The translations under genes were made by a program, and so were the position numbers. This document shows positions 45,004 through 53,670 of a stretch of 55,464 bases of DNA, in pieces. The number at the start of each line of letters is the position of its first letter. The stretch's first letter is position 1. The stretch is from positions 1 through 55,464 of the forward strand of contig JAUMUA010000005.1 in the NCBI GenBank assembly GCA_030530925.1, read 5' to 3'. The notes under the pieces were generated by a model that saw only the letters and a list, made by a program, of their open reading frames with translations, was not told where the DNA came from and did no database searches. This DNA comes from Rothia sp. (in: high G+C Gram-positive bacteria) (lineage in GTDB: Bacteria > Actinomycetota > Actinomycetes > Actinomycetales > Micrococcaceae).

Positions 45004-46875
45004 TTGAGCAACACCAGCAACACCCTGCCACCTTCGGCAACCCGGCGGACCTCGGCTCAGTCCCCAATACAACGCACAATACAGCGCGTTCGTAACTGGT
45101 GGGAACGGCAATACCGCCGAACTTCGGCGACGTCGTTGCGAGAAGTGCCATTGCTGTTGACGCTCATTGCCCTGGGACTTACCTCTTTTGGTGTGATTAT
45201 GGTGCTTTCAGCATCTAGCGTTGAGCAGATCGCTCAGGGACTTTCGCCTTTTTCGCAGGTGAGCCGACAGGGAATTTATGCCCTGATCGGTTTGGTGGGA
45301 ATGGCTGTGGTGGCCTTCATACCGGTGCAACTGTATCGCCGCGGAACTGTGCTTAACGCGGCGATTATTCTTGCCATTGTGGTGCAGCTTTTGACGGCAT
45401 TTATTGGCGTGGATGTGGGCGGTAACCGCAACTGGATCAACCTGGGGTTTATGCAGGTTCAGCCTTCTGAGTTCTCTAAGTTAGTGTTAGCCCTGTGGGG
45501 TAGCTGGGTGCTGATGAATCAGGGCGACGTTCGCCGTCGTAGTAGCAAGGCATTCTTCCCGCTACTCATCGGCGCTGGGTTGCTGATTCTCTTTATCCTG
45601 GCAGGTCACGACGTCGGTACCGTGATGGTATACGGCATCATGCTCTTGGGAATGCTCTGGTTTGCAGGGCTGAACCGTAAAGGTATTCTCATTGGATTTG
45701 GTGTGACTGCGTTGGCCGCTGCTATTGCAGTTTTTTCATCGCCAAACCGTATGGCTCGCATCATGGGTACCTTGGGAAGTTGCCAAGGTGCAACCTGTGA
45801 CCAATCCAATGCAGGTCTGGCCGCACTGGCAACCGGTGGTTTCTGGGGCGTAGGTTTAGGCCGCTCGCGTCAGAAGTACAACTATCTCCCCGAAGCACAC
45901 AACGACTACATTTTTGCCGTGGTAGGCGAGGAGTTGGGGCTCATTGGCACCTTGCTTATTATCTTGTTGTACCTAGGGTTTGTGTACTGTTGCATTCGAA
46001 TTATGCTTCGCACCTCAGACCGTTTTATTGCGCTCACCACCGGCGCGATTATGATGTGGTTGATGGGTCAGGCAACCATCAACATTGCCATGGTGGCAGG
46101 TCTTTTGCCGGTGATCGGCATTCCGCTACCGCTGATTTCTTATGGTGGTTCTAGCTTGATTACCTCGCTGATAGCCATCGGTGTCCTCATAGCTTTTGCC
46201 CGGCAAACACCTCTGATGCCGTTGACCGTTGACGAAGTTTCGTACACTAGCGACTCCGCTCAACCTGATATGCACGATGAAAAGCGCCGTCGTTCGCTCT
46301 CTGCCATTGTTGCTCAAGACAACAAGCGCCTTGACCGAGCAGGAGAAAATGCAGGGTGGGATATCAAGGTTTTCTGGAACAACTTGCGCGCTGGCGCAAA
46401 TCAAGTCCAGCAACGACGTCGTGGCACCTCTCATACTGCTCAGCCCAGGCGGGCGGGAACCCGCCCAGTGGAGCCGCGCCCCTCACGCTCGCCACGTTCA
46501 GCCCAGGAGCGGATGTCGCCTGCATCGGCTCCTGCACCGCGGACGCGCACTGGCGCACATGCCGGTGAACCCCAGCGGAAACGGACCTCGGCACCGCAAC
46601 AGCGTTCTGCACCTCGTTCGGCAACTTCGCGCGTTGAGCAGAACCGTCCAACACAGCAATCCCGTACCACGCAACAGACTCGCTCGGCGGAGCAAGCGCG
46701 CCCCACACAGCAGAATCGGTCAGCAGCGCAACCTCAAAAACGCGCGCAGCCGCAACCAGTGAAGCAGCCGCAACAGTCTCAGCGTACAAGTTCAGATACC
46801 TTGCCTGCTGGGCTAGTACCCGTCAAGAAACTCCGGCAGAAAAAGGGTTCGGGATCCCAGCGTCAGCCGCAGTAA
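45004..46875 (+). CDS. ftsW: Septal peptidoglycan polymerase FtsW (SEDS family)
   Basis: It polymerises lipid II at the septum in complex with FtsI. 623 residues from the TTG at 45004, which has AAAGGGGA eight bases upstream; an in-frame TTG at 44971 has no such site. About ten membrane helices span residues 45-415. The SEDS blocks VGGNRNWINLGFMQVQPSEF and GHDVGTVMVYG, and the end block PLISYGGSSL, are present. The remaining cytoplasmic tail of about 200 residues is very basic and low in complexity, dominated by Arg, Gln, Thr, Ser and Pro, with loose QQxR(S/T) repeats. Such a tail is far longer than in most FtsW proteins. Confidence 0.94.
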   Translation: MSNTSNTLPPSATRRTSAQSPIQRTIQRVRNWWERQYRRTSATSLREVPLLLTLIALGLTSFGVIMVLSASSVEQIAQGLSPFSQVSRQGIYALIGLVGMAVVAFIPVQLYRRGTVLNAAIILAIVVQLLTAFIGVDVGGNRNWINLGFMQVQPSEFSKLVLALWGSWVLMNQGDVRRRSSKAFFPLLIGAGLLILFILAGHDVGTVMVYGIMLLGMLWFAGLNRKGILIGFGVTALAAAIAVFSSPNRMARIMGTLGSCQGATCDQSNAGLAALATGGFWGVGLGRSRQKYNYLPEAHNDYIFAVVGEELGLIGTLLIILLYLGFVYCCIRIMLRTSDRFIALTTGAIMMWLMGQATINIAMVAGLLPVIGIPLPLISYGGSSLITSLIAIGVLIAFARQTPLMPLTVDEVSYTSDSAQPDMHDEKRRRSLSAIVAQDNKRLDRAGENAGWDIKVFWNNLRAGANQVQQRRRGTSHTAQPRRAGTRPVEPRPSRSPRSAQERMSPASAPAPRTRTGAHAGEPQRKRTSAPQQRSAPRSATSRVEQNRPTQQSRTTQQTRSAEQARPTQQNRSAAQPQKRAQPQPVKQPQQSQRTSSDTLPAGLVPVKKLRQKKGSGSQRQPQ

Positions 46876-46888
46876 AATTGAGCGAAAA

Positions 46889-46916
46889 TCGCATCTGCGC
46901 GTATGATGAGGTGCGA
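46889..46916. other. Hairpin between ftsW and murG
   Basis: TCGCATCT (46889-46896) pairs with AGGTGCGA (46909-46916), including one T-G wobble, around a 12-base loop. It lies in the 72-base gap ahead of the murG ribosome-binding site and is weaker than the other dcw hairpins. Confidence 0.4.
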
Positions 46917-46947
46917 GAAAAACCCACCTACTTTGGGGAGTAAAAGA

Positions 46948-48048
46948 ATGAGTGAAGGCCCATCAATTGTTTTGGCCGGCGGAGGAACTGCCGGGCACAT
47001 CAACCCTATGCTGGCGATTGCCCGCAAGGTCAAGGAGCTTTCCCCAGACGCCTCCATTGTGATGGTGGGTACTGAAAACGGAATGGAAGCCCGCTTGATT
47101 CCAGAAGCCGGGTACGAGATTAAATTTATTCCGCGGGTTCCGTTTCCTCGCCGTCCGAATATTGCTGCGCTCAAGTTCCCCGGGCAATTCGCTAGTTCGC
47201 TGAAAATCGCGCAGAAGATTTTGCAAGATGCTCATGCCGACGTCGTCGTAGGTGTTGGTGGGTACGTGTGCACCCCTATGTATCTGGCGGCAAACAAGCT
47301 AGGTATTCCCGTAGTTATTCACGAGGCGAATTCTAAGCCCGGTCTGGCTAACAAGGTCGGTGCTCGCAAAGCTGCCATGGTTGGCACTGCCTTTGCACAA
47401 ACCCCCATTAAGGGCGCTCGGCACGTGGGTATGCCCATGCGCGAAGAAGTAGAAACGCTCGATCGCGCCGCTCAGCAAGCCGAGGCGCGAAAGCGTTTAG
47501 GCCTTGCAACTGACCTTCCGACCGTCGTCGTTACCGGTGGTTCTTTGGGGGCACAGAGCCTCAATCACGCCGTCAAAGAAATTTATCCACGGTTGAAAGA
47601 GTGGGGATTCCAACTTCTTCACATCACCGGTCGCGAAAAGGCGCTTCGCGATTCCAACGGCGAGCTAATTTCAGCCCCTTACTATCAGCAGCGTGAATTC
47701 ATTACCAGTATGGAAGACGTTTACGCAGCGGCAGATCTGCTGGTGGTGCGCTCTGGCGCTGCCACCGTATCAGAGGTGGCGGCCGTGGGAATTCCTGCAA
47801 TCTTTGTGCCACTACCCATCGGTAATGGTGAGCAAGCTTTGAACGCGCGAGCGTTGGTCAATGCACAGGCTGGAATTTTGGTGAATGACGCCGAATTTAC
47901 GGGCACCTGGTTCGCTCAGAACGTTCCAACACTCATGAAAGATTCACAGCGTTTACACGAAATGACTCAGCGCTCTTATGAGCTGGGCATTCGCAACGCG
48001 GCAGAAACTATGGCCAAGGAAGTACTCAAGGTGGCAAATAATGACTAA
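46948..48048 (+). CDS. murG: UDP-N-acetylglucosamine--lipid I GlcNAc transferase
   Basis: It adds GlcNAc to lipid I to give lipid II on the inner membrane face. 366 residues from the ATG at 46948, supported by GGGGAG seven bases upstream; the longer frame from 46903 would include that site. The lipid-binding Gly-loop is at 11-20 (GGGTAGHINP). The C-terminal UDP-GlcNAc region shows VVVTGGSLGAQ and VRSGAATVSEVAAVGIP. It overlaps murC by eight bases. Confidence 0.96.
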   Translation: MSEGPSIVLAGGGTAGHINPMLAIARKVKELSPDASIVMVGTENGMEARLIPEAGYEIKFIPRVPFPRRPNIAALKFPGQFASSLKIAQKILQDAHADVVVGVGGYVCTPMYLAANKLGIPVVIHEANSKPGLANKVGARKAAMVGTAFAQTPIKGARHVGMPMREEVETLDRAAQQAEARKRLGLATDLPTVVVTGGSLGAQSLNHAVKEIYPRLKEWGFQLLHITGREKALRDSNGELISAPYYQQREFITSMEDVYAAADLLVVRSGAATVSEVAAVGIPAIFVPLPIGNGEQALNARALVNAQAGILVNDAEFTGTWFAQNVPTLMKDSQRLHEMTQRSYELGIRNAAETMAKEVLKVANND

Positions 48049-49528
48049 TTCAATCATGAATCTTTCAATGGAGCTTCCTGCGCCGTTGAACCCTCCCTTT
48101 AGCGACCGTCTGAACTTGGCAGATCTTGGCAACGTTCACTTTATCGGTATCGGCGGAGCTGGCATGTCTGCTATTGCTCAGTTGATGCTTGAAACCGGGC
48201 TGACCGTTTCTGGTTCAGACCGTGCCGAGAATGCCTTGGTGCAGAGCTTACGCCAGCAAGGCGCCACGGTGTTTGTGCCACAGCAAGCAGCGAATGTGGG
48301 CGAAGCCGATACCGTGGTGATTTCTACGGCTATTAAAGAAGATAATCCGGAGCTCGTAGAGGCTCGCAATCGCGGACTGCGAATTTTGCATCGTTCGGAG
48401 GCGCTGGCGGCAACCATGGGGGACTCCCAGGTCATTGCTGTTGCCGGCACTCACGGCAAAACCACTACCAGTTCCATGGTGTCGGTGATGCTCGATGCGT
48501 TGGGCAAAGAACCCTCTTTTGCCGTGGGATCAACCATTGCAGTGTTTGATACTAACGCTCGGTTAGGTAAAACGAGCGGTGAGCAGTGGTTTGTGGCAGA
48601 AGCTGATGAATCTGACGGTTCGTTTGTACGTTACCGCCCCCAGATCGCCGTGGTCACTAACGCTGAGCCTGATCACCTTGATTTCTATGGTTCTTCAGAG
48701 CGTGTGTTTGAGGCTTTCAACCGTTTTGTTGGTTCTATGCCAACCGGTGGGGTTTTGGTGGCATGTCAGGACGACGCCGGCGCAGCAGATTTAGCTTCTC
48801 GTGCACGTGATCATGGGGTAGAGGCTGTAACCTACGGGCAGAGCGAATCTGCTGGGGTTCGTTTGCTTAACACCACCAGCGAAGGCATTGAGTGCACTTC
48901 TGAGCTGGAATGGGATTTCACTATCGCTGGCGAGCGTTTTGCAGGATCGGGCACTCTGCTTTTGCATGTTCCTGGTTTCCATAACCAGCTCAATGCTGCC
49001 GCAGCATTTATCTGTGGTTTGCTTTCGGGAGCACCTGCCCAGCAGGTTTTGCAAGCTCTGACTCACTTCCGTGGTACCGATCGTCGATTCACTCTGCGCG
49101 GAGACGTGCAAGGAATCAAAGTGTTTGACGATTACGCACACCATCCCACCGAAGTTTTCCGGGCCTTGGAAGCAGGGCGCACCGTGGCTGCCGGGCACAA
49201 TCTCTATGCGCTCTTCCAGCCTCACCTGTTTTCGCGCACCCGCGAATTCGCCCACGAGTTTGCAGAGGCGCTCGCGCAAGCTGACCGCGCGTACGTCATT
49301 GATATTTATCCCGCCCGTGAGCTACCGATTGAAGGGGTCACCAGCCATCTGATTACCGACGCCGGATTCTCTGAGGTTCACTATGCTTCGCCCGAAGAGG
49401 CAATGCAGAGCATTGTGGAGCAAGCTCAAGAGGGGGACGTCATTATGACCGTGGGTGCCGGAAACGTTACAGAATTTGGTCCCCAGATGGTTGCCATGCT
49501 TGAAAATCAGCATGCAAAGGAACAGTAA
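48041..49528 (+). CDS. murC: UDP-N-acetylmuramate--L-alanine ligase
   Basis: It starts the stem peptide by adding L-alanine to UDP-MurNAc. 495 residues from the ATG at 48041, which has AAGGTG seven bases upstream and lies inside the end of murG; a longer frame from 47978 was rejected. The Rossmann-like start is HFIGIGGAGMSAIAQLM (33-49), and the P-loop is at 135-143 (AGTHGKTTT). The C-terminal DDYAHHPTEV block is typical of MurC. The ftsQ start follows its stop by two bases. Confidence 0.96.
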   Translation: MTNSIMNLSMELPAPLNPPFSDRLNLADLGNVHFIGIGGAGMSAIAQLMLETGLTVSGSDRAENALVQSLRQQGATVFVPQQAANVGEADTVVISTAIKEDNPELVEARNRGLRILHRSEALAATMGDSQVIAVAGTHGKTTTSSMVSVMLDALGKEPSFAVGSTIAVFDTNARLGKTSGEQWFVAEADESDGSFVRYRPQIAVVTNAEPDHLDFYGSSERVFEAFNRFVGSMPTGGVLVACQDDAGAADLASRARDHGVEAVTYGQSESAGVRLLNTTSEGIECTSELEWDFTIAGERFAGSGTLLLHVPGFHNQLNAAAAFICGLLSGAPAQQVLQALTHFRGTDRRFTLRGDVQGIKVFDDYAHHPTEVFRALEAGRTVAAGHNLYALFQPHLFSRTREFAHEFAEALAQADRAYVIDIYPARELPIEGVTSHLITDAGFSEVHYASPEEAMQSIVEQAQEGDVIMTVGAGNVTEFGPQMVAMLENQHAKEQ

Positions 49529-49530
49529 TA

Positions 49531-50457
49531 GTGGCTGAATCACATCAGCAGGGCGAATCTCACCAGAAGCCTTCAAAACCTCAGAATCCATCGGTTCGAG
49601 TGAATTCTTCTAAGGTGACTCCACTAACCCAAGAGAACTTGAACCAGGTGGAGCCTAAAAGCAAGTTCGCAGAGTGGCGTCAGCGTCGGCAGAGCGAGAA
49701 AGAGTCGGCAGAGAATAACGTCACCAGCATAAGAACGTCCTCAATTCCAGCGGACGCTAAAGCTCGCAAACCGCGTCGTCTTAAGCGTCTGTTGTGGACT
49801 CTTGGCTCGTTGTTGGCTCTTGCTCTTTTGTTTATTGGCGTTGTTTTTTATTCGCCTCTTTTAGCTACGCGTACGATTACGGTTGAGGGAGCGCATTTAC
49901 TGTCTCAGTCAACGGTGGTAGATCAGCTTGCCCCACTGGAGGGTAAACCGCTCACGCGCATTAGCGATCAAGATGTTCAAAATCTCTTGGGTAACTCTAC
50001 GGTACTGCGCAAAGTTTCTGTTGAGGCGAGACCGCCTCATGAGTTGCTCGTGACCTTGCACGAGCGCGTACCGGTAGCTGTGGTAGAAGATAATAATAAA
50101 TTTATGATGGTAGATGCCGACGGCGTCAAGCTGGGGGACGTAGATTCTGTGCAGGACGCCGGGGTGCCGCTTATCAAGGGTGGACTTGACGTGGTGCAAA
50201 CCCCCGAGTTTAAAACAGTGACCGCGGTGCTCGCGGCTCTACCTAAAGATCTGCTGTCGCAGGTACAAGAAGCTAGCGCTGATTCCACCTCAACCATCTC
50301 TTTGAAGATGACTGATGATACCCAAGTGGTGTGGGGCACCGCAGAAGACAGTGAACTTAAAGCTAAGGTTCTAACTCAGCTTCGTTCGTCACTGGGCGAG
50401 AAGGGTGCGGTGCAAACCTACGATGTCTCGAGCCCACTAGTACCAACAACCAAATAG
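49531..50457 (+). CDS. ftsQ: Cell division protein FtsQ/DivIB
   Basis: 308 residues. A long hydrophilic cytoplasmic N-terminus (1-84) ends in a basic patch (RKPRRLKR). It is followed by one transmembrane helix (87-108), a POTRA domain (about 113-183, starting TRTITVEGAHLLS) and the FtsQ beta domain. It is a scaffold of the septal FtsQLB complex. Start is GTG at 49531 with AAAGGA nine bases upstream, coupled to murC. It is the last gene before the leader of about 200 bases that precedes ftsZ. Confidence 0.93.
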   Translation: MAESHQQGESHQKPSKPQNPSVRVNSSKVTPLTQENLNQVEPKSKFAEWRQRRQSEKESAENNVTSIRTSSIPADAKARKPRRLKRLLWTLGSLLALALLFIGVVFYSPLLATRTITVEGAHLLSQSTVVDQLAPLEGKPLTRISDQDVQNLLGNSTVLRKVSVEARPPHELLVTLHERVPVAVVEDNNKFMMVDADGVKLGDVDSVQDAGVPLIKGGLDVVQTPEFKTVTAVLAALPKDLLSQVQEASADSTSTISLKMTDDTQVVWGTAEDSELKAKVLTQLRSSLGEKGAVQTYDVSSPLVPTTK

Positions 50458-50656
50458 TTGAACTTCAAGTAGAGGTTTTAGGTGTTATCAAGCAATTTAC
50501 TGAAAAAATGGTGAATTTTTTGAAATGGGTGCGACATAGTTGCAACCGTGTTGGTACTCTTTTTCTAAAAGCAACTGGACTTAAGAATACAACTTTAAAC
50601 CCTTAGCTAAAGGTTTAAGGTTGAAGTCAAAAACAACTTCAACAATGAGGGACTTC
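50458..50656 (+). promoter_or_regulatory. ftsZ leader and promoter region with palindrome
   Basis: This AT-rich 199-base gap is the longest in the co-directional mur-fts block and probably holds ftsZ-specific promoters, as in other actinobacteria. TTAAACC (50595-50601) and GGTTTAA (50612-50618) form an inverted repeat 38 bases before the ftsZ ATG. AGGGA lies four bases before that ATG. The FtsR-like MerR protein of this window is a candidate binder (inference). No -10/-35 pair could be fixed with confidence. Confidence 0.45.
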
Positions 50657-51850
50657 ATGGACACTTCAACCCCCCAAAATTATCTTGCAGTCATCAAAGT
50701 CGTTGGTATCGGCGGCGGCGGCGTCAATGCAGTCAACCGCATGATTGAGGTTGGTCTGCGCGGCGTAGAGTTCATCGCCATCAACACCGATGCTCAGGCT
50801 TTGCTGATGTCAGATGCTGACGTGAAGCTCGATGTTGGACGCGAACTTACTCGCGGTCTTGGCGCTGGCGCAAACCCCGAGGTTGGCCGCCAGGCAGCAG
50901 AAGATCACGAGTCTGAGATCGAAGAAGTACTCAAGGGCGCAGACATGGTCTTCGTAACCGCCGGTGAAGGCGGTGGCACCGGTACCGGTGGCGCGCCCGT
51001 CGTAGCTCGCATTGCTCGCTCACTCGGTGCTTTGACCATCGGTGTTGTGACCCGCCCCTTCACCTTTGAGGGACGTCGTCGTTCAAACCAGGCTGAGACC
51101 GGTATTGCTGCACTTCGCGACGAAGTAGATACCCTCATCGTTATTCCTAACGACCGTTTGCTCTCCATCTCAGACCGCAACGTTTCTATGCTGGATGCGT
51201 TCAAGTCTGCTGACCAGGTTTTGCTTTCGGGTGTTCAGGGTATTACCGATTTGATCACCACCCCCGGTTTGATCAACCTCGACTTCGCAGACGTCAAGTC
51301 CGTCATGCAGGGCGCTGGTTCAGCTCTGATGGGTATCGGTTCAGCATCAGGTGAGGATCGCGCCGTCAAGGCAGCCGAACTTGCTATTGCTTCACCTCTT
51401 CTTGAAGCATCCATCGACGGCGCACACGGCGTGCTCCTTTCGATTCAGGGTGGCTCAGATCTTGGCTTGTTCGAGATCAACGAGGCAGCTCGTTTGGTTC
51501 AGGAAGTTGCACACCCCGATGCAAACATCATCTTCGGTGCTGTTATTGACGACGCTTTGGGCGATGAAGCTCGCGTTACCGTTATTGCCGCTGGTTTTGA
51601 TCAGGTCAACCCTGAGACCAACTCCAACGCTCACGACGGCGCAGCTCAGCAAGAACAGCGCAACACCGCCGCTTTTGGTAACAGCAAGTCTGTTCCTAAC
51701 CAGGGTGGTTCCAACAACAACTGGCAGCAGCAGAACAACAACAATGATATGAACCGTAACAGCGGTTTTGACGTTGATTTGCCTCCCGTTGTTGAAGAGT
51801 CAGCTCCCGCACGTCGTGACTCACTCGATGTTCCTGACTTCTTGAAGTAA
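50657..51850 (+). CDS. ftsZ: Cell division GTPase FtsZ
   Basis: The tubulin-like protein that forms the Z-ring. 397 residues from the ATG at 50657; in-frame starts at 50621 and 50645 are less typical. The GTP-binding tubulin signature GGGTGTG is at 105-111, and the T7 synergy loop NLDFADV at 207-213. The C-terminal linker is Asn/Gln-rich. The final conserved peptide is DVPDFLK, the actinobacterial form that binds SepF. It is followed by a strong hairpin, so it probably ends its transcript there. Confidence 0.98.
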   Translation: MDTSTPQNYLAVIKVVGIGGGGVNAVNRMIEVGLRGVEFIAINTDAQALLMSDADVKLDVGRELTRGLGAGANPEVGRQAAEDHESEIEEVLKGADMVFVTAGEGGGTGTGGAPVVARIARSLGALTIGVVTRPFTFEGRRRSNQAETGIAALRDEVDTLIVIPNDRLLSISDRNVSMLDAFKSADQVLLSGVQGITDLITTPGLINLDFADVKSVMQGAGSALMGIGSASGEDRAVKAAELAIASPLLEASIDGAHGVLLSIQGGSDLGLFEINEAARLVQEVAHPDANIIFGAVIDDALGDEARVTVIAAGFDQVNPETNSNAHDGAAQQEQRNTAAFGNSKSVPNQGGSNNNWQQQNNNNDMNRNSGFDVDLPPVVEESAPARRDSLDVPDFLK

Positions 51851-51869
51851 TCAAGAGTTAGTTGGTTTT

Positions 51870-51914
51870 TGATGCGCTTCATCTACTTCAAGATGAAGCG
51901 CATCATTTGTATTT
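51870..51914 (+). terminator. Terminator of ftsZ
   Basis: TGATGCGCTTCATCT (51870-51884) pairs perfectly over 15 bp with 51891-51905 around a 6-base loop. It is followed by TTTGTATTT. It starts 20 bases after the ftsZ stop and ends before the pgeF ribosome-binding site. Confidence 0.85.
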
Positions 51915-51933
51915 GAGCACGGAAGGGCATCAG

Positions 51934-52707
51934 GTGACTTCACTTTTATTTTCTGAAGCTACGGTTTCGGTGGGGGACTCGCTGGTACACATTGGATTTA
52001 CCTCGTGTGAAGCGGGCAATCTGGGGTTGCATGTGGGCGATCAGCCCCTGCGTACTGTTCAGAATCGTAGGGATTTAGAAGATGCGTTAGGGCTTCAGCC
52101 GGGTTCGTTCGTTTATATGAATCAGGTTCATGGCACCGAGGTCTTTGATCCCGACTCTGATGAGGCGAAGACGCCCTCACAGTCCATTACCACTTTCGAT
52201 GCCCAGCGAATCGCGCAGGAAGCTCCTGTGGCTGATGCCATGGTCACTTCTCGTAAAAGACCGCTTGCGGTGATGGTCGCTGATTGCATCCCCGTAGTGT
52301 TGGTGGGTGAAACTGCGCAACAAAAACCCATTCTCGCTGTGGCTCATGCTGGACGTCGGGGCTTGCTCGACGGCGTCATTCAGCAAACTGTGGGTGAGAT
52401 GCTTTATCGCGGCGCCGTAAAAATTCAGGTGTGGCTGGGTCCTTCTATCTGTGGGCGATGCTACGAAGTCCCAGAGCAAATGCAGCGTGAATCAGTGGAG
52501 CAAATCCCGCAGATTTCTTCACAGACTAGCTGGGGAACTCCTGCCTTGGATCTTCCCGCCGCGGCGAAGGCGCTTTTGGAACAGATGCCGCAAGTAACCC
52601 AGGTTCATACTGAGCTGGCAACCTGTACCTTTGAAGACTCAACCGTATTTTCGCACCGGCGTGGGGAACCGCAAGGTCGCATTGCCGGGCTTGTTTGGAC
52701 GGAGTAA
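51934..52707 (+). CDS. pgeF: Multicopper-type laccase-domain protein YfiH/PgeF
   Basis: 257 residues from the GTG at 51934, which has GGAAGG seven bases upstream. A longer frame from a TTG at 51862 would read through the ftsZ terminator and was rejected. The family's metal-binding residues are visible in NQVHGTEV (His66), MVADCIPVV and AHAGRRG. Family members act as purine nucleoside phosphorylase-like enzymes or, in Escherichia coli, edit a peptidoglycan precursor that carries L-Ser instead of L-Ala. The position next to ftsZ and the mur genes fits the editing role, but this is inference. The stop overlaps the ribosome-binding site of the next gene. Confidence 0.9.
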   Translation: MTSLLFSEATVSVGDSLVHIGFTSCEAGNLGLHVGDQPLRTVQNRRDLEDALGLQPGSFVYMNQVHGTEVFDPDSDEAKTPSQSITTFDAQRIAQEAPVADAMVTSRKRPLAVMVADCIPVVLVGETAQQKPILAVAHAGRRGLLDGVIQQTVGEMLYRGAVKIQVWLGPSICGRCYEVPEQMQRESVEQIPQISSQTSWGTPALDLPAAAKALLEQMPQVTQVHTELATCTFEDSTVFSHRRGEPQGRIAGLVWTE

Positions 52708-52709
52708 AA

Positions 52710-53525
52710 ATGCAGAGCTTATCGTATAGTTCACAGCGATCTCAGGAACTTTCGCAAAGATTAGATGCTGTGCGAGATTCCATTGCTCAAGCTTGTACCG
52801 ATTATTCTGCGGTGCGCACCGCGAATTCGCCTGAGCCTGAACTCACCGTGGTGACAAAATTTTTCCCCGCATCAGATGTGGCAGCCCTTTATGATTTGGG
52901 CGTTCGTACTGTGGGGGAGAATCGCGACCAAGAAGCATCTGCTAAAGCTGAGGATCTTGCACAGTATGTGAGCTCTGATGATTCTTTGCGCTGGTCTTAT
53001 ATTGGCCAGTTGCAATCTAATAAAGCTAAGTCTGTGGTCAAGTATGCCTCAGAAGTTCACTCTGTTGATCGACTTTCACTAGTTAAGGCCCTAGATAAGG
53101 CGTTTGCTTTGCAAACGAGCCGTTTTGAAAACGGTGAAGGGGTTGCACCCAGTGCATATCAGAACGGGCTAAAGTGCTTGGTTCAGGTAAGCCTTGAGGA
53201 CGACGGCGTGTCAACGGCAGGCCTGGCGGCCCAGGGTCAACGCGGTGGCGCAAGTGTCAACACGTTGGTTCAGATAGCTGAGGCATTGGAGGACGCACCG
53301 GGTCTTTGGTGCGGTGGCGTGATGGCTGTTGCTCCGTTAGGAATGGAACCTGATCGTGCTTTTGAAAAACTCTGGAATATCTCTCAGAACCTGCAGAAAG
53401 AGTTTCCGCAAGCTCTCTCTATTTCTGCAGGTATGAGTTCGGACCTTGAGGCTGCAATTCGCTGGGGTTCGACAAACGTGCGTATCGGTTCGCAGATTAT
53501 GGGTCCGCGCCTGTCCGTAGGATAG
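52710..53525 (+). CDS. yggS: YggS-family pyridoxal phosphate homeostasis protein
   Basis: 271 residues from the ATG at 52710 with GGAG five bases upstream, two bases after the pgeF stop. It has a TIM-barrel fold. The pyridoxal-phosphate Lys is about residue 50 (VVTKFFPASD), followed by LYDLGVRTVGENRDQEASAKA. WSYIGQLQSNKAKSV and the final SAGMSSDLEAAIRWGSTNVRIG are family signatures. It binds PLP without a known reaction. At 271 residues it is somewhat longer than the E. coli protein, owing to inserted stretches around residues 130-190. The pgeF-yggS-sepF-yggT order is typical of actinobacteria. Confidence 0.94.
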   Translation: MQSLSYSSQRSQELSQRLDAVRDSIAQACTDYSAVRTANSPEPELTVVTKFFPASDVAALYDLGVRTVGENRDQEASAKAEDLAQYVSSDDSLRWSYIGQLQSNKAKSVVKYASEVHSVDRLSLVKALDKAFALQTSRFENGEGVAPSAYQNGLKCLVQVSLEDDGVSTAGLAAQGQRGGASVNTLVQIAEALEDAPGLWCGGVMAVAPLGMEPDRAFEKLWNISQNLQKEFPQALSISAGMSSDLEAAIRWGSTNVRIGSQIMGPRLSVG

Positions 53526-53670
53526 AGTTAAAGCCAGATTTTAATGACCTCACTTTCAGCGAACATTCAGGCGCTTCGCGCCGTTATTCGTGCTAGTAAT
53601 TGATACCTTAGAGGTTAAGCAAAAATATCGTGCTCTTGTTGAAAAAGGGTAAAACGAACGGGAGAAAGAC

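Noticed and set aside
46229..46762. Plus-strand open frame of 177 residues in the ftsW tail
   Set aside because: Arises from the low-complexity base composition of the ftsW tail in another frame; opposing frames there are also open for the same reason.
51862..52707. Longer pgeF start at the TTG at 51862
   Set aside because: It would place the perfect ftsZ terminator hairpin inside the coding region; the GTG at 51934 has a good ribosome-binding site.
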